DNA from: Herpetosiphon giganteus
GTDB lineage: Bacteria; Chloroflexota; Chloroflexia; Chloroflexales; Herpetosiphonaceae
Assembly (NCBI RefSeq): GCF_016907925.1
Contig: NZ_JAFBCZ010000035.1
Coordinates: forward strand, 1 to 61,422
Direction of reading: 5' to 3'
DNA length: 61,422 nucleotides
How positions within the stretch are numbered: position 1 is the stretch's first letter; each line of letters opens with the position of its first letter. A program made the translations under genes and the position numbers. Of this stretch, positions 54,032 to 61,422 are shown piece after piece. Below the pieces are notes generated by a model, which saw only the letters and a program-made list of their open reading frames with translations, was not told where the DNA came from and searched no databases.

Positions 54032-54214
54032 ATGAGTCAGCAACCGGATCAACAACAGCAAAATCGGCCATTGCGGCTGATGTTTATGCTTACAATGGTG
54101 ATAATGTGTATCACTGTGACGGTTTTGGTCGTGCTTGGGCGTGATGTTGCCCAGCTTGTGACCGTTGTGGCAGCTTTTGCAGCTTTAGGTGCATTGCTCT
54201 GGCCAAAACATTAA
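54032..54214 (+). CDS. Small membrane protein (60 aa)
   Basis: Starts MSQQPDQQQQNRPLRLMFML and has one or two TM helices (LTMVIMCITVTVLVVL and VTVVAAFAALGALLW). AGGAGG precedes the ATG by eight bases. The longer frame from 53987 runs through the inverted repeat and is rejected. Function unknown; own promoter and terminator make it a monocistronic, probably regulated unit. Confidence 0.65.
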   Translation: MSQQPDQQQQNRPLRLMFMLTMVIMCITVTVLVVLGRDVAQLVTVVAAFAALGALLWPKH

Positions 54215-54216
54215 CC

Positions 54217-54254
54217 AAACCTTGCTGTAAGGGTTACTCCTTGCAGCAAGGTTT
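54217..54254 (+). terminator. Intrinsic terminator
   Basis: The stem aaaccttgctg/cagcaaggttt is followed by gttgctattttt. It starts three bases after the 60-residue gene. Confidence 0.82.
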
Positions 54255-54421
54255 GTTGCTATTTTTAACAATCTTGAGCCAATAATTCCAGTTTCAGCGC
54301 AATACCTTCATTCAAGCCTAGATTGATTCGTGGTAAATTCACCCTTGGCAGTTACGAGCCAATTGCGTATACTCATACGACATTCCGCCAAACGCAACCT
54401 CTACCAAGAAAGGGTTTCCGA

Positions 54422-55093
54422 ATGAAGCCACGATTTTTTGCGCTTGGCAACCAACAACTGCATAGCGCTGCGCTGAAGCAGCATCCTGCAAGCCGCCGGA
54501 TTATTGGCTGGATCAGCCTCTTTGTAGTTTGTTTGTTGCTCATTCTGTATAGTTTTAGTCAATTTGATCATATTCCGTTGAGCACGCTTACCCGCGACCC
54601 CGCCGATATTACGGGCGTGCCGTTTTATTTTGGCATTCTTTCAACCTTGGGTGTGATGCTCTGGTCGGCAGCAACTGGCATTTGTGCAGTTGGCTGGTTA
54701 TTGCTTGAGCCAAGCCATCCGCAGCGGCGTTTTTTAGCGGCCTCAGCACTCTTGTCTGGTTTATTGACCCTTGATGATGCTATTTTACTCCACGAACGGG
54801 TGTTTCCGGTGCATCTGCATATTCCCGAAAATTTGGTGCTTGCCAGCTATTTAGGCCTAGGAATCGCCTATCTTTATTATTTTTTGCCACGAATGTTAAG
54901 CACAGATTATGGCTTGTTTCTGATTGCCGCCGGATTTATGGGCTTATCGATTGTTTTTGATGTGATTATGCCCTTTCATGAGCTAGCCACCTTTACCGAA
55001 GATAGCCTTAAGTTTATTGGGATTGTCTTTTGGTTGAGCTATTTTGGGCGCACTGTCCAAAGCACTTTAGCTTACGCCAAACGCCAAAGCTAA
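54422..55093 (+). CDS. Polytopic membrane protein (223 aa)
   Basis: Six or so predicted TM helices. Striking residues: LTLDDAILLHERVFP in the middle and VIMPFHELATF later, acid/His residues inside or at the edges of TMs that could bind metal. No family recognised. ATG 54422 with AAAGG upstream is preferred over the frame start at 54323. It has its own downstream terminator. Confidence 0.65.
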   Translation: MKPRFFALGNQQLHSAALKQHPASRRIIGWISLFVVCLLLILYSFSQFDHIPLSTLTRDPADITGVPFYFGILSTLGVMLWSAATGICAVGWLLLEPSHPQRRFLAASALLSGLLTLDDAILLHERVFPVHLHIPENLVLASYLGLGIAYLYYFLPRMLSTDYGLFLIAAGFMGLSIVFDVIMPFHELATFTEDSLKFIGIVFWLSYFGRTVQSTLAYAKRQS

Positions 55094-55114
55094 CCCAACG
55101 CAATGCTCCTACTC

Positions 55115-55142
55115 AAAGCGCCGTTAGAAGCACGGCGCTTTT
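55115..55142 (+). terminator. Intrinsic terminator
   Basis: The stem aaagcgccgt/acggcgcttt is followed by tgc, 22 bp after the membrane protein gene. Confidence 0.85.
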
Positions 55143-55249
55143 GCTTGGCTGCAAACTCTACAAGGAACTGATTATAATACGTTAGCATTTATTCAAATGA
55201 CGTAGGATGGTCGCTTTGGGCACTGCGTCGATGAGACATGAGGATCAGC

Positions 55250-55798
55250 ATGGCAAACGAAACGCAACCTCAATCTAACATCGTTGAAGGATTAACTGGG
55301 CGCTTACCATTCTTGATTGGTGGTTTAGCTGGTTTTTTCAGCTTGGTCTTGTTTATGCGCATTCGTTATATGCTGCATGCGAGCGCGCACCAACTTGATT
55401 TTGAAGGCATTCAGGCATGGCTGATCGTCGATATCGTAATTATGTTGATCATTGCGCCATTAGCGCATACGCTGAGCCATGTGCTGGGCTTAATTGGCCA
55501 AAAGCAGCCATGGAAACTCCAACGCCGCTTGCTCTATCCGCGCGTTCGCCCAACGCAGCCACTTTCTCGTCGTCAAGTTATCGGCTATTTACTAGCGCCC
55601 TTGGGCTTGAATGTACTGTTGTTGTTTGGCCTCGTAATCGAGCCGCTTGCGGCCTACCTCGCCTTATGGGGTGCGGTTAATCTCGGGCTAACCACCAACG
55701 ATCTTTGGAAGGTCTTGGGTGTTTGGCGCTTTCCGCAAACTAGTTCATTTGTCGTTCACCAAAATCATCTTGAGCGAACGGAGGCGCAACGTGGATAA
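55250..55798 (+). CDS. DUF3267-like membrane protein
   Basis: A 182-residue protein with about four TM helices. APLAHTLSHVLGL occupies the place of the HExxH zinc site of DUF3267-type putative membrane proteases, but with Thr for Glu, so it may be inactive or not metal-binding. C-terminal GAVNLGLTTNDLWKVLGVWRFP also resembles that family. ATG 55250 has GAGGA five bases upstream. It overlaps the next gene by eight bases. Family assignment is tentative. Confidence 0.6.
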   Translation: MANETQPQSNIVEGLTGRLPFLIGGLAGFFSLVLFMRIRYMLHASAHQLDFEGIQAWLIVDIVIMLIIAPLAHTLSHVLGLIGQKQPWKLQRRLLYPRVRPTQPLSRRQVIGYLLAPLGLNVLLLFGLVIEPLAAYLALWGAVNLGLTTNDLWKVLGVWRFPQTSSFVVHQNHLERTEAQRG

Positions 55799-57026
55799 GA
55801 TTTGGTTTGTTGCCCGCCGCGATTTGCTCTATCACGTTCGCAAAAAGGATTTTTATTGGTCAACCTTGGGCGTGCCTTTGCTGATTGGTGCAATCTATTT
55901 GTTTGCCCAACTCTTTGGTGGCGATCCGTCGGGCCAAACCACCGCCAGCCTGTTTATTCCCGACAATGATCGCGATCACAGCATTGGCATCGTTGATCAA
56001 GCGGGCGTAATTAACCAGCATTTCGAGGTTATTTCGCCAACAACGGTGCTACAATTTGACGATCAAGCCACTGCTGAAAGTGCCTTGCGCCAAGCGCAAA
56101 TCGAAAGTTTGTTTCTGATTCCTGCAGATTATCAGCAATCGGGAATTGTGACCCGTACCACGCGCACGGCCAGCATTTTTGATCAGGCTGATACGAATGC
56201 CTTGCGCACCTTGTTGGCAGTTAATCAACTGCGCTCGCCACATATCGATTTTGTGCCACTTTTATTCGAGCCAATTAGCCTGAGCAAAGCAGAAGCTATT
56301 GGCAACAATGTGCGGGTTGCGGGCAATCTGAATCAAAATTTTGCTGGCTCGATGGTGCCAATCGGCTTTGCCATGGCAATTTATATTTCAATTTTTATGG
56401 GCGCAAGCTTATTGATGCAAGGCATTTTGGAGGAGAAAGAGAATCGCACGCTCGAAGTGCTGCTGACCTCAATCTCGCCGCGCGAACTCTTGACTGGCAA
56501 GATGGTTGGCTTGGGCATTGTGGCCTTTATTCAATTGGGCTTTTGGGCCTTTCTGGCAGTTGGGGTTTTGCGTGGTCAAGCAATTCGCGCAGCTCTCAAC
56601 CAAGTACAAATTGAGCCATTGACCTGGCTGTTGCTCGGCATCTTTTTTCTGCTCGGCTATCTGTTTTATGCCAGCTTAACCGCAGGGATTGGGGCAATTA
56701 GTCCATCGATGCGCGAATTATCGCAATTAATTATTTTGGTCAGCGTTCCGGCGATGATTCCATTGATGTTTATCACCTCGCTGCTGAGCAAGCCCAACGG
56801 CACTTTAGCATTAATCCTCAGCATTATTCCCTTCACTGCGCCCTCAACAATGATGCTGCGTTCGGTTATGACGGTTGTGCCGCCATGGCAAATTGGGTTA
56901 AGCATTGGGTTGCTTGCCCTATCAGTTGTGGCGACGCTCAGCCTAACTGCACGTTTATTTCGGGCCACGATTTTGTTACGCGGCAGCAAATTTTCCTTAC
57001 GTGGATTATGGCAGGCATTACGCTAA
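55791..57026 (+). CDS. ABC-2 type permease (NatB-like)
   Basis: A 411-residue permease with one N-terminal TM, a large extracytoplasmic domain (~40-180) and five or six C-terminal TMs. LEEKENRTLEVLLTSISPRELLTGK is the hallmark of NatB-like exporters. It starts at GTG 55791 (GGAGG, spacing 6) within the upstream gene's stop region. There is no ATPase next to it; the nearest one (58672) has its own two permeases. Function unknown. Confidence 0.85.
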   Translation: MDKIWFVARRDLLYHVRKKDFYWSTLGVPLLIGAIYLFAQLFGGDPSGQTTASLFIPDNDRDHSIGIVDQAGVINQHFEVISPTTVLQFDDQATAESALRQAQIESLFLIPADYQQSGIVTRTTRTASIFDQADTNALRTLLAVNQLRSPHIDFVPLLFEPISLSKAEAIGNNVRVAGNLNQNFAGSMVPIGFAMAIYISIFMGASLLMQGILEEKENRTLEVLLTSISPRELLTGKMVGLGIVAFIQLGFWAFLAVGVLRGQAIRAALNQVQIEPLTWLLLGIFFLLGYLFYASLTAGIGAISPSMRELSQLIILVSVPAMIPLMFITSLLSKPNGTLALILSIIPFTAPSTMMLRSVMTVVPPWQIGLSIGLLALSVVATLSLTARLFRATILLRGSKFSLRGLWQALR

Positions 57027-57041
57027 ATGTGGAGGCATTGA

Positions 57042-57524
57042 ATGGAACCAATTGTGCATGTTGTGCTAGCGTTGTTGCGGCGCGAAAATCAGGTGTTATT
57101 GGTGCGCCAGCAGGGCCAAAACGGCAGTTATTGGAGTATTCCTGGTGGCAAAGTCGAGGTTGGCGAACATTGGCTCGAAGCCTTTGCCCGCGAGGTGCGC
57201 GAAGAAACAGGCTTAGTTGCCGCGCCCAGCACTTTAGCCTATATGTCGCAAGTTTATTTGGTTGGCAAGGCCCAAACTGTGGTTTTTTGCGCCTTCGAAG
57301 GCACAACCGAGGGCGAAATCGCGATCAACGATCCCGATAATGAGATCGAAGAATGTGCGTGGTTTGATCTGCACGAGATTCCGACGATGGTGCAAGCGTT
57401 GCGCTGGCCAAGCACCCGTCTGCCATTGCTCGATTATCTGGCGGGTAATGTCGAGGCGGGCCGGGTTTGGGCCTTTCGCTCGAATGAAGACAATAGCGAA
57501 CAATATTTATTGCAGGCAATTTGA
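57042..57524 (+). CDS. Nudix hydrolase
   Basis: A 160-residue enzyme with a canonical Nudix box GGKVEVGEHWLEAFAREVRE continuing ETGL. GGAGG lies six bases before the ATG, which starts 15 bases after the permease stop, so co-transcription is likely. The substrate class cannot be predicted; it may clean oxidised or other nucleoside diphosphate derivatives. Confidence 0.9.
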   Translation: MEPIVHVVLALLRRENQVLLVRQQGQNGSYWSIPGGKVEVGEHWLEAFAREVREETGLVAAPSTLAYMSQVYLVGKAQTVVFCAFEGTTEGEIAINDPDNEIEECAWFDLHEIPTMVQALRWPSTRLPLLDYLAGNVEAGRVWAFRSNEDNSEQYLLQAI

Positions 57525-57574
57525 TTGGAAATCCCTCATCCCAACCCCTCATTACAAGGGTCGTTGTTAAGATT

Positions 57575-57708
57575 CCCTCACCCCCAACCCCTCTCCCGTG
57601 GCGCGGGCGAGGGGCTTTAACCTCGTGTCTCTCTCCTAATTCTTTGGTGAACCACGGCTGCTCCCCCTCGCCCGCATTCAGTGAGAGAGGGGGCTGGGGA
57701 GTGAAGGA
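57575..57708. repeat. Complete double-hairpin palindromic repeat, copy D
   Basis: Same family as copies A-C; the upstream flank ttacaagggtcgttgttaag resembles that of copy B. Situated between the convergent Nudix and SDR genes, seven bases from the SDR stop, where it may terminate both. Confidence 0.8.
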
Positions 57709-57715
57709 ACTTCAA

Positions 57716-58498
57716 CTAGCCACGCAAGAGCGATTGCCCGCCATCGATCCAGATTTCGGTGCCAGTGATATGGCTTGAGGCTTCGGAAGCCAAAAAGCCG
57801 ACCAACTGGGCAACTTGCTCGGAGGTTCCAGGCTTGCCGTGGGTCAGCGGAATATCGCCCTCGGGAAATTCGGCGGGCACTTGCACCCGTTCAATTGCCC
57901 GTTTTTCGGTGCTTTCTTCGATGCTAGTTTCGATTGCGCCAGGGCAAATCACATTGACGCGAATATTGAATTGCCCAAGCTCCAAAGCCAACATTTTGCT
58001 CATGGCAACTTGGCCCGCTTTGGTCGTTGAATAGGCAGTTGCGCCAGCGTTGCTAAAGGTGCGCGTGCCGTTGATCGACGAGGTAACAATAATCGAGCCG
58101 CCTTGTTTTTTGAGCGCTGGCACGCTTTTTTGAATCGTCAAAAAGGTGCCAGTTAAATTAATATCTAAGGTTTTTTGCCATTCTTCGAGCTTTAATTCCT
58201 CAATTGGTGCCCACACGCCGTTAATTCCCGCGTTGGCAAACACACAATTCAGCTTGCCCCATTGTTTAAGGGTTTGATCAACGGCTTTTTGCATCTCATC
58301 GGGGTCGCTAATATCGGCAATGATGCCTAAGGCCTCGCCACCAGCCTTTTTAATCGCTTCAACCGTTTCGTTTAGCTCATCTTCGGTGCGGCCAAGCGCG
58401 GCGACTTTAGCGCCATGCGCCGCTAAATGTAAGGCGGCTGCCTTGCCAATGCCCGAACCTGCACCCGTCACCAACGCCACCGTATCGTTTAAATGCAT
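57716..58498 (-). CDS. SDR family oxidoreductase
   Basis: A 260-residue short-chain dehydrogenase/reductase. Cofactor motif TGAGSGIG, NAG, catalytic Ser in VTSSINGT and YSTTK, and the C-terminal GTEIWIDGGQSLLRG. SD AAGGAG seven bases before the ATG. NADP preference and substrate are not evident. Monocistronic. Confidence 0.9.
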   Translation of the reverse strand: MHLNDTVALVTGAGSGIGKAAALHLAAHGAKVAALGRTEDELNETVEAIKKAGGEALGIIADISDPDEMQKAVDQTLKQWGKLNCVFANAGINGVWAPIEELKLEEWQKTLDINLTGTFLTIQKSVPALKKQGGSIIVTSSINGTRTFSNAGATAYSTTKAGQVAMSKMLALELGQFNIRVNVICPGAIETSIEESTEKRAIERVQVPAEFPEGDIPLTHGKPGTSEQVAQLVGFLASEASSHITGTEIWIDGGQSLLRG

Positions 58499-58671
58499 GA
58501 GTCTGCTCCTTCATTCAGTTCACAATCTTCACAGCAACCTATTGCAAGTTGCGTGCAAAGAATCCGCCTTGCGACTGAGGAGCACTCCATCATGCGATGG
58601 GCTAGCTTTTGTGGCCAGCGGCTTAAACTGAGTTGTACTCACCCACCCAATCCATGCTAGAGGAGTCCACG

Positions 58672-59682
58672 GTGCCAATTATTGATGTTCGTAATTTAGG
58701 CAAAACATATCGCACGATTGAAAAAGAAGGCGGGGTCAAAGGCGCAGTTAAGGCCCTCTTTCGGCCACAATATCGCGAAAAAGTGGCTGTCCACGATTTA
58801 AATTTCCAAATTGATGCCGGCGAAATTGTCGGCTACATCGGAGTTAATGGCGCTGGCAAATCGACCACAATCAAAATGTTAACCGGCATTCTTTACCCAA
58901 CCACTGGCTCGATTTCAGTTCTGGGCCACGATCCACAACGTGAACGGGTGGCCAATGCGCGCAATATTGGCGTAGTGTTTGGCCAGCGTAGCCAGTTATG
59001 GTGGGATTTGGCGCTGATCGAATCGCTCAATTTGGTTGCCAATATTTACGAAGTTGAGCCAAGCCGCTACAAACAATTGCTCAGCCATTTTGCTGAGGTT
59101 TTAGAGCTTGATGAAATATTAAAAACGCCAATTCGCTCGATGTCGCTAGGCCAGAAGATGCGCGCCGAATTAGCCGCAACCTTTATTCACGAACCCAAAG
59201 TGGTCTATCTCGATGAGCCAACAATTGGCCTCGATGTGATGGTAAAACAGCGCATTCGCGAATTTATCAAAGATTATAACCAAACTCACAATACAACGGT
59301 GATGCTCACAACCCACGATTTAGGCGATATTGAGCAGCTTTGTTCGCGGGTGATTATTATTGATGCAGGCAGCAAGGTCTACGACGGCCCATTGAATGCG
59401 ATTAAACAGCAATTTGGCAAATTTCGCACAATTACCTTTGAAACCAATCAACCAATCGTGAGCGTGAATTTGCCGCCAGCCTGTGAGCAACTGAATTTAA
59501 GCGAATTCAGCCTAGAAGTACGCTTTGATCGCAGCCAAATCAGCGCCAGCCAAGTGGCAAACGCTGTGATGCAGCAGCTTGATGTAGCCGATTTTACGCT
59601 CAACGAGCCAGATTTAGAGAGCATTATCAAGCATTTATATCAGAATCCGACTGCTTATAATGAGGTTGGCGCTCGTGGATAA
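58672..59682 (+). CDS. ABC-2 exporter ATPase
   Basis: A 336-residue ATPase. Walker A GVNGAGKSTTIKM, Q-loop GQRSQLWWDLALIES, signature MSLGQKMRAELA, Walker B VVYLDEPTIGLD, H-loop TTHDLGD. A ~90-residue C-terminal extension is typical of DUF990-linked exporters. GTG 58672 has GAGGAG six bases upstream and is preferred over the ATG at 58633. It overlaps the first permease by eight bases, so the three genes form an operon. Similar sets export lipids, antibiotics or multidrug substrates. Confidence 0.9.
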   Translation: MPIIDVRNLGKTYRTIEKEGGVKGAVKALFRPQYREKVAVHDLNFQIDAGEIVGYIGVNGAGKSTTIKMLTGILYPTTGSISVLGHDPQRERVANARNIGVVFGQRSQLWWDLALIESLNLVANIYEVEPSRYKQLLSHFAEVLELDEILKTPIRSMSLGQKMRAELAATFIHEPKVVYLDEPTIGLDVMVKQRIREFIKDYNQTHNTTVMLTTHDLGDIEQLCSRVIIIDAGSKVYDGPLNAIKQQFGKFRTITFETNQPIVSVNLPPACEQLNLSEFSLEVRFDRSQISASQVANAVMQQLDVADFTLNEPDLESIIKHLYQNPTAYNEVGARG

Positions 59683-60487
59683 ACTCTATTATCGGCTGCG
59701 GACATACCGTAGCGTGGTTGGGATGAATATTAAAGAAATCCTCGCCTATAATTTTTGGTTTTGGTCGCAAGTTGGTGCCCATATCTTACTTACAATTGCC
59801 TATATTTCATTTTGGAAAGCACTGTATAGCGAACGTGATTCAATTGCCGGATTGGATATGCAACAAACCCTAACTTATATCATCTTGGCACGCATTGTTA
59901 TGCCACTGGTGCAGTGGGGCTATACCCAAGAATTTGGCTTTTGGATTCGCGAAGGTACAATTTCAAGCGAATTATTGCGGCCTGTCGATTTTCAAGAACG
60001 AATTTACATTGGCCATCTAACCCGCACGTTTGTGTCATTAGCACAGCAATTAATTGTGGTTGGCAGCCTTGCACTATTTGTATTTAAGATTAGTTTACCA
60101 ACTGATCCCTTGGTTTGGCTCAGTTTTCTGATTTCGTTATTGCTTGGCTGTAGTATCTTGTTCTGCTTCGATTGGATTTTTGGCTGTATTGCTTTTTATT
60201 CAACCGAAGTTTGGGGCTTGCAAGTGGTGCGTGGTTCAGTGCTACTGCTATTTAGTGGCGTGCTTTTGCCATTAACTATGCTACCAACAGCATTACAAAC
60301 GATTGCCAAATGGTTGCCATTTGCCCAAAGTGTTTCGGTTCCTGTCTCGATATTAAGTGGCATGACTCCATTAAGTAATCTTGGCAGCATTTGGCTCCAA
60401 CAATTGGCTTGGCTTAGTGTGATGTTTATCCTTTCACGCTTGATGTTTAATTTCAGCGTGCGCAAAATAACTGTACAAGGTGGATAA
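59675..60487 (+). CDS. ABC-2 permease, first subunit
   Basis: A 270-residue permease with six TM helices. WIREGTISSELLRPVDFQER is the conserved cytoplasmic loop of this DUF990-like subunit type. Starts at GTG 59675 (GAGG, spacing 9) overlapping the ATPase stop. The sequence is more AT-rich in codon choice (tta, att) than the upstream genes, possibly an acquired block. Confidence 0.85.
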   Translation: MDKLYYRLRTYRSVVGMNIKEILAYNFWFWSQVGAHILLTIAYISFWKALYSERDSIAGLDMQQTLTYIILARIVMPLVQWGYTQEFGFWIREGTISSELLRPVDFQERIYIGHLTRTFVSLAQQLIVVGSLALFVFKISLPTDPLVWLSFLISLLLGCSILFCFDWIFGCIAFYSTEVWGLQVVRGSVLLLFSGVLLPLTMLPTALQTIAKWLPFAQSVSVPVSILSGMTPLSNLGSIWLQQLAWLSVMFILSRLMFNFSVRKITVQGG

Positions 60488-60489
60488 TA

Positions 60490-61278
60490 ATGCTCCGTTA
60501 TACAAAACTTTATTGGTATTTTGTTATCCAGCGTTTCAAAATTTTGATGGAATATCGGCTTAATTTTTTTATTGGCTCGATTTCAACCGTACTCTTTCAA
60601 GGAGCAAGCCTCGTTGCGTTATGGGCAGTTTTACGTCAAGTTCCAAGCATCCAAGGCTGGACATTCGAGCAAATTTTATTAATTTATGGTTTATTAACCT
60701 TATCGAAAGGAATTAATCATCTTTTTGCAGATAATCTTTGGGTTGTTGGTCGCGATTATATTCGGCCCGGCCAATTTGATCGATTCTTGGTTCGGCCAAT
60801 TAATCCCTTATTCCATTTATTAGCCGATCGGATTTGTCATGATGCAATTGGCGATTTTATTGTTGGCTTGAGCTTAGTCAGCTATGCAATGGTACAATTG
60901 CAATTACCAATTAATCTCACCAGCATTGGCTTTATCATATTAATGGTGATTAGCGGTGGCGTAATTTTCATTGCACTAAATTTAATCACAGCAGCAACAT
61001 CATTTTGGATTATGGATTCGATTGCGGTAACCAACGTTGTATTTCATACCAATGAATTTGCTCAATATCCGCTGACGTTTTATCATCGCTCAATCGGCAT
61101 GGTCTTGACGTGGCTCATTCCATATGGCTTTGCCTCGTATTATCCCGCTAGCTATTTACTTGGCCACGAGATTGGCTGGATGGCGTGGCTGGCTCCCGTT
61201 GTGGCGCTGGTTTGCATCACGATTGCCTATAAAGGTTGGCTGTTGGGGCTGCGGAATTATGGCAGCACTGGCTCGTGA
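60490..61278 (+). CDS. ABC-2 permease, second subunit
   Basis: A 262-residue permease paralogous to the previous one, six TM helices, with DNLWVVGRDYIRPGQFDRFL and VRPINPLF in the cytoplasmic loop. It starts two bases after the first permease stop. AAGGTGG is just upstream of the ATG. Completes a heterodimeric exporter with the ATPase. Confidence 0.85.
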   Translation: MLRYTKLYWYFVIQRFKILMEYRLNFFIGSISTVLFQGASLVALWAVLRQVPSIQGWTFEQILLIYGLLTLSKGINHLFADNLWVVGRDYIRPGQFDRFLVRPINPLFHLLADRICHDAIGDFIVGLSLVSYAMVQLQLPINLTSIGFIILMVISGGVIFIALNLITAATSFWIMDSIAVTNVVFHTNEFAQYPLTFYHRSIGMVLTWLIPYGFASYYPASYLLGHEIGWMAWLAPVVALVCITIAYKGWLLGLRNYGSTGS

Positions 61279-61331
61279 GCCAATTTCTACGTTAGAATAA
61301 TGCCAATTTAATCACAAGGAGAGACAGCTTA

Positions 61332-61422
61332 CTGCATGACATCCAGCCCAAGAACGGGCAATGGGACGACAACCCGTTCATAGTCAAGCGTCCGAAAGGC
61401 AGGGAGTTTCCACGTGATGGTG
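61332..61422 (+). CDS. Possible start of a gene cut by the window edge
   Basis: After AAGGAG, a frame with protein-like content (LHDIQPKNGQWDDNPFIV, then KRPKGREFPRDG) runs open to the edge. It has no ATG; CTG 61332 is the first possible start. An ATG in another frame at 61335 stops after 14 codons. Could be a gene fragment; not recognised. Confidence 0.3.
   Translation, partial: MHDIQPKNGQWDDNPFIVKRPKGREFPRDG

Overview
The window is about 51% GC by eye and gene-dense. It looks like chromosome of a filamentous Chloroflexota, most likely Herpetosiphon or a close relative. This is inferred from a complete LysW-type lysine operon, exo-fused DinG, GAF/PAS signalling proteins, lipoproteins with Thr/Pro-rich spacers, heavy use of TTG leucine codons, and intergenic spacers full of GC-rich palindromes and 'cacgaagga'-type short repeats. 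No tRNA, rRNA, CRISPR array, transposase or prophage was recognised.

Layout. 0.27-6.1 kb: a PIG-L deacetylase, a membrane PAS-PAS-GAF-HD-GYP protein, and a minus-strand operon of three genes that share a C- or N-terminal SHOCT-like helical module (DUF2089, small protein, DUF4097-like adhesin). 6.4-13.5 kb: exonuclease-DinG helicase, class A penicillin-binding protein, HtrA protease. 13.6-22.2 kb: an unknown protein, a frameshifted AfsR/LuxR-type ATPase-TPR gene, SMI1/KNR4 and PhzF proteins, a soluble hybrid histidine kinase, a glycosyltransferase and a lipoprotein. 22.2-27.5 kb: inositol monophosphatase, GNAT, two tandem secreted CAP proteins and a glycosyltransferase.

27.7-38.1 kb is the alpha-aminoadipate/LysW lysine pathway: homocitrate synthase, homoaconitase large and small subunits, homoisocitrate dehydrogenase, LysW, LysX, LysY, LysZ, LysJ and LysK. 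Only the 2-oxoadipate aminotransferase (LysN) is absent. Upstream lies a near-consensus promoter, a 28-codon leader peptide with two Lys-Lys pairs, and an intrinsic terminator. An 8-nt direct repeat would allow a mutually exclusive antiterminator, so this looks like lysine transcription attenuation. A second micro-ORF overlaps the homocitrate synthase start by ATGA. The operon is interrupted by two repeat-filled spacers, one holding a 181-bp MITE-like element with 14-bp perfect inverted ends. This leader is the most interesting object in the window.

38.1-46.1 kb: a VOC protein, MscL, a propeller lipoprotein, GNAT, a nucleotidyltransferase-like protein, a sortase with a coiled-coil membrane protein, a LEA/YtxH-like repeat protein and a HEAT-SH3 protein. 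46.3-52.6 kb: RecN, an O-antigen-ligase/TPR membrane protein and a WecA-type transferase. 52.7-61.4 kb: a zinc-ribbon protein, a zinc ribbon-Nudix-MazG fusion, small membrane proteins, a NatB-like permease, Nudix, SDR, and an ABC-2 exporter (one ATPase, two permeases).

A family of ~133-bp double-hairpin palindromes recurs at four full and at least four partial sites. Many CDS starts given here are shorter than the longest open frame, because a good Shine-Dalgarno (SD) sequence selects an internal start.
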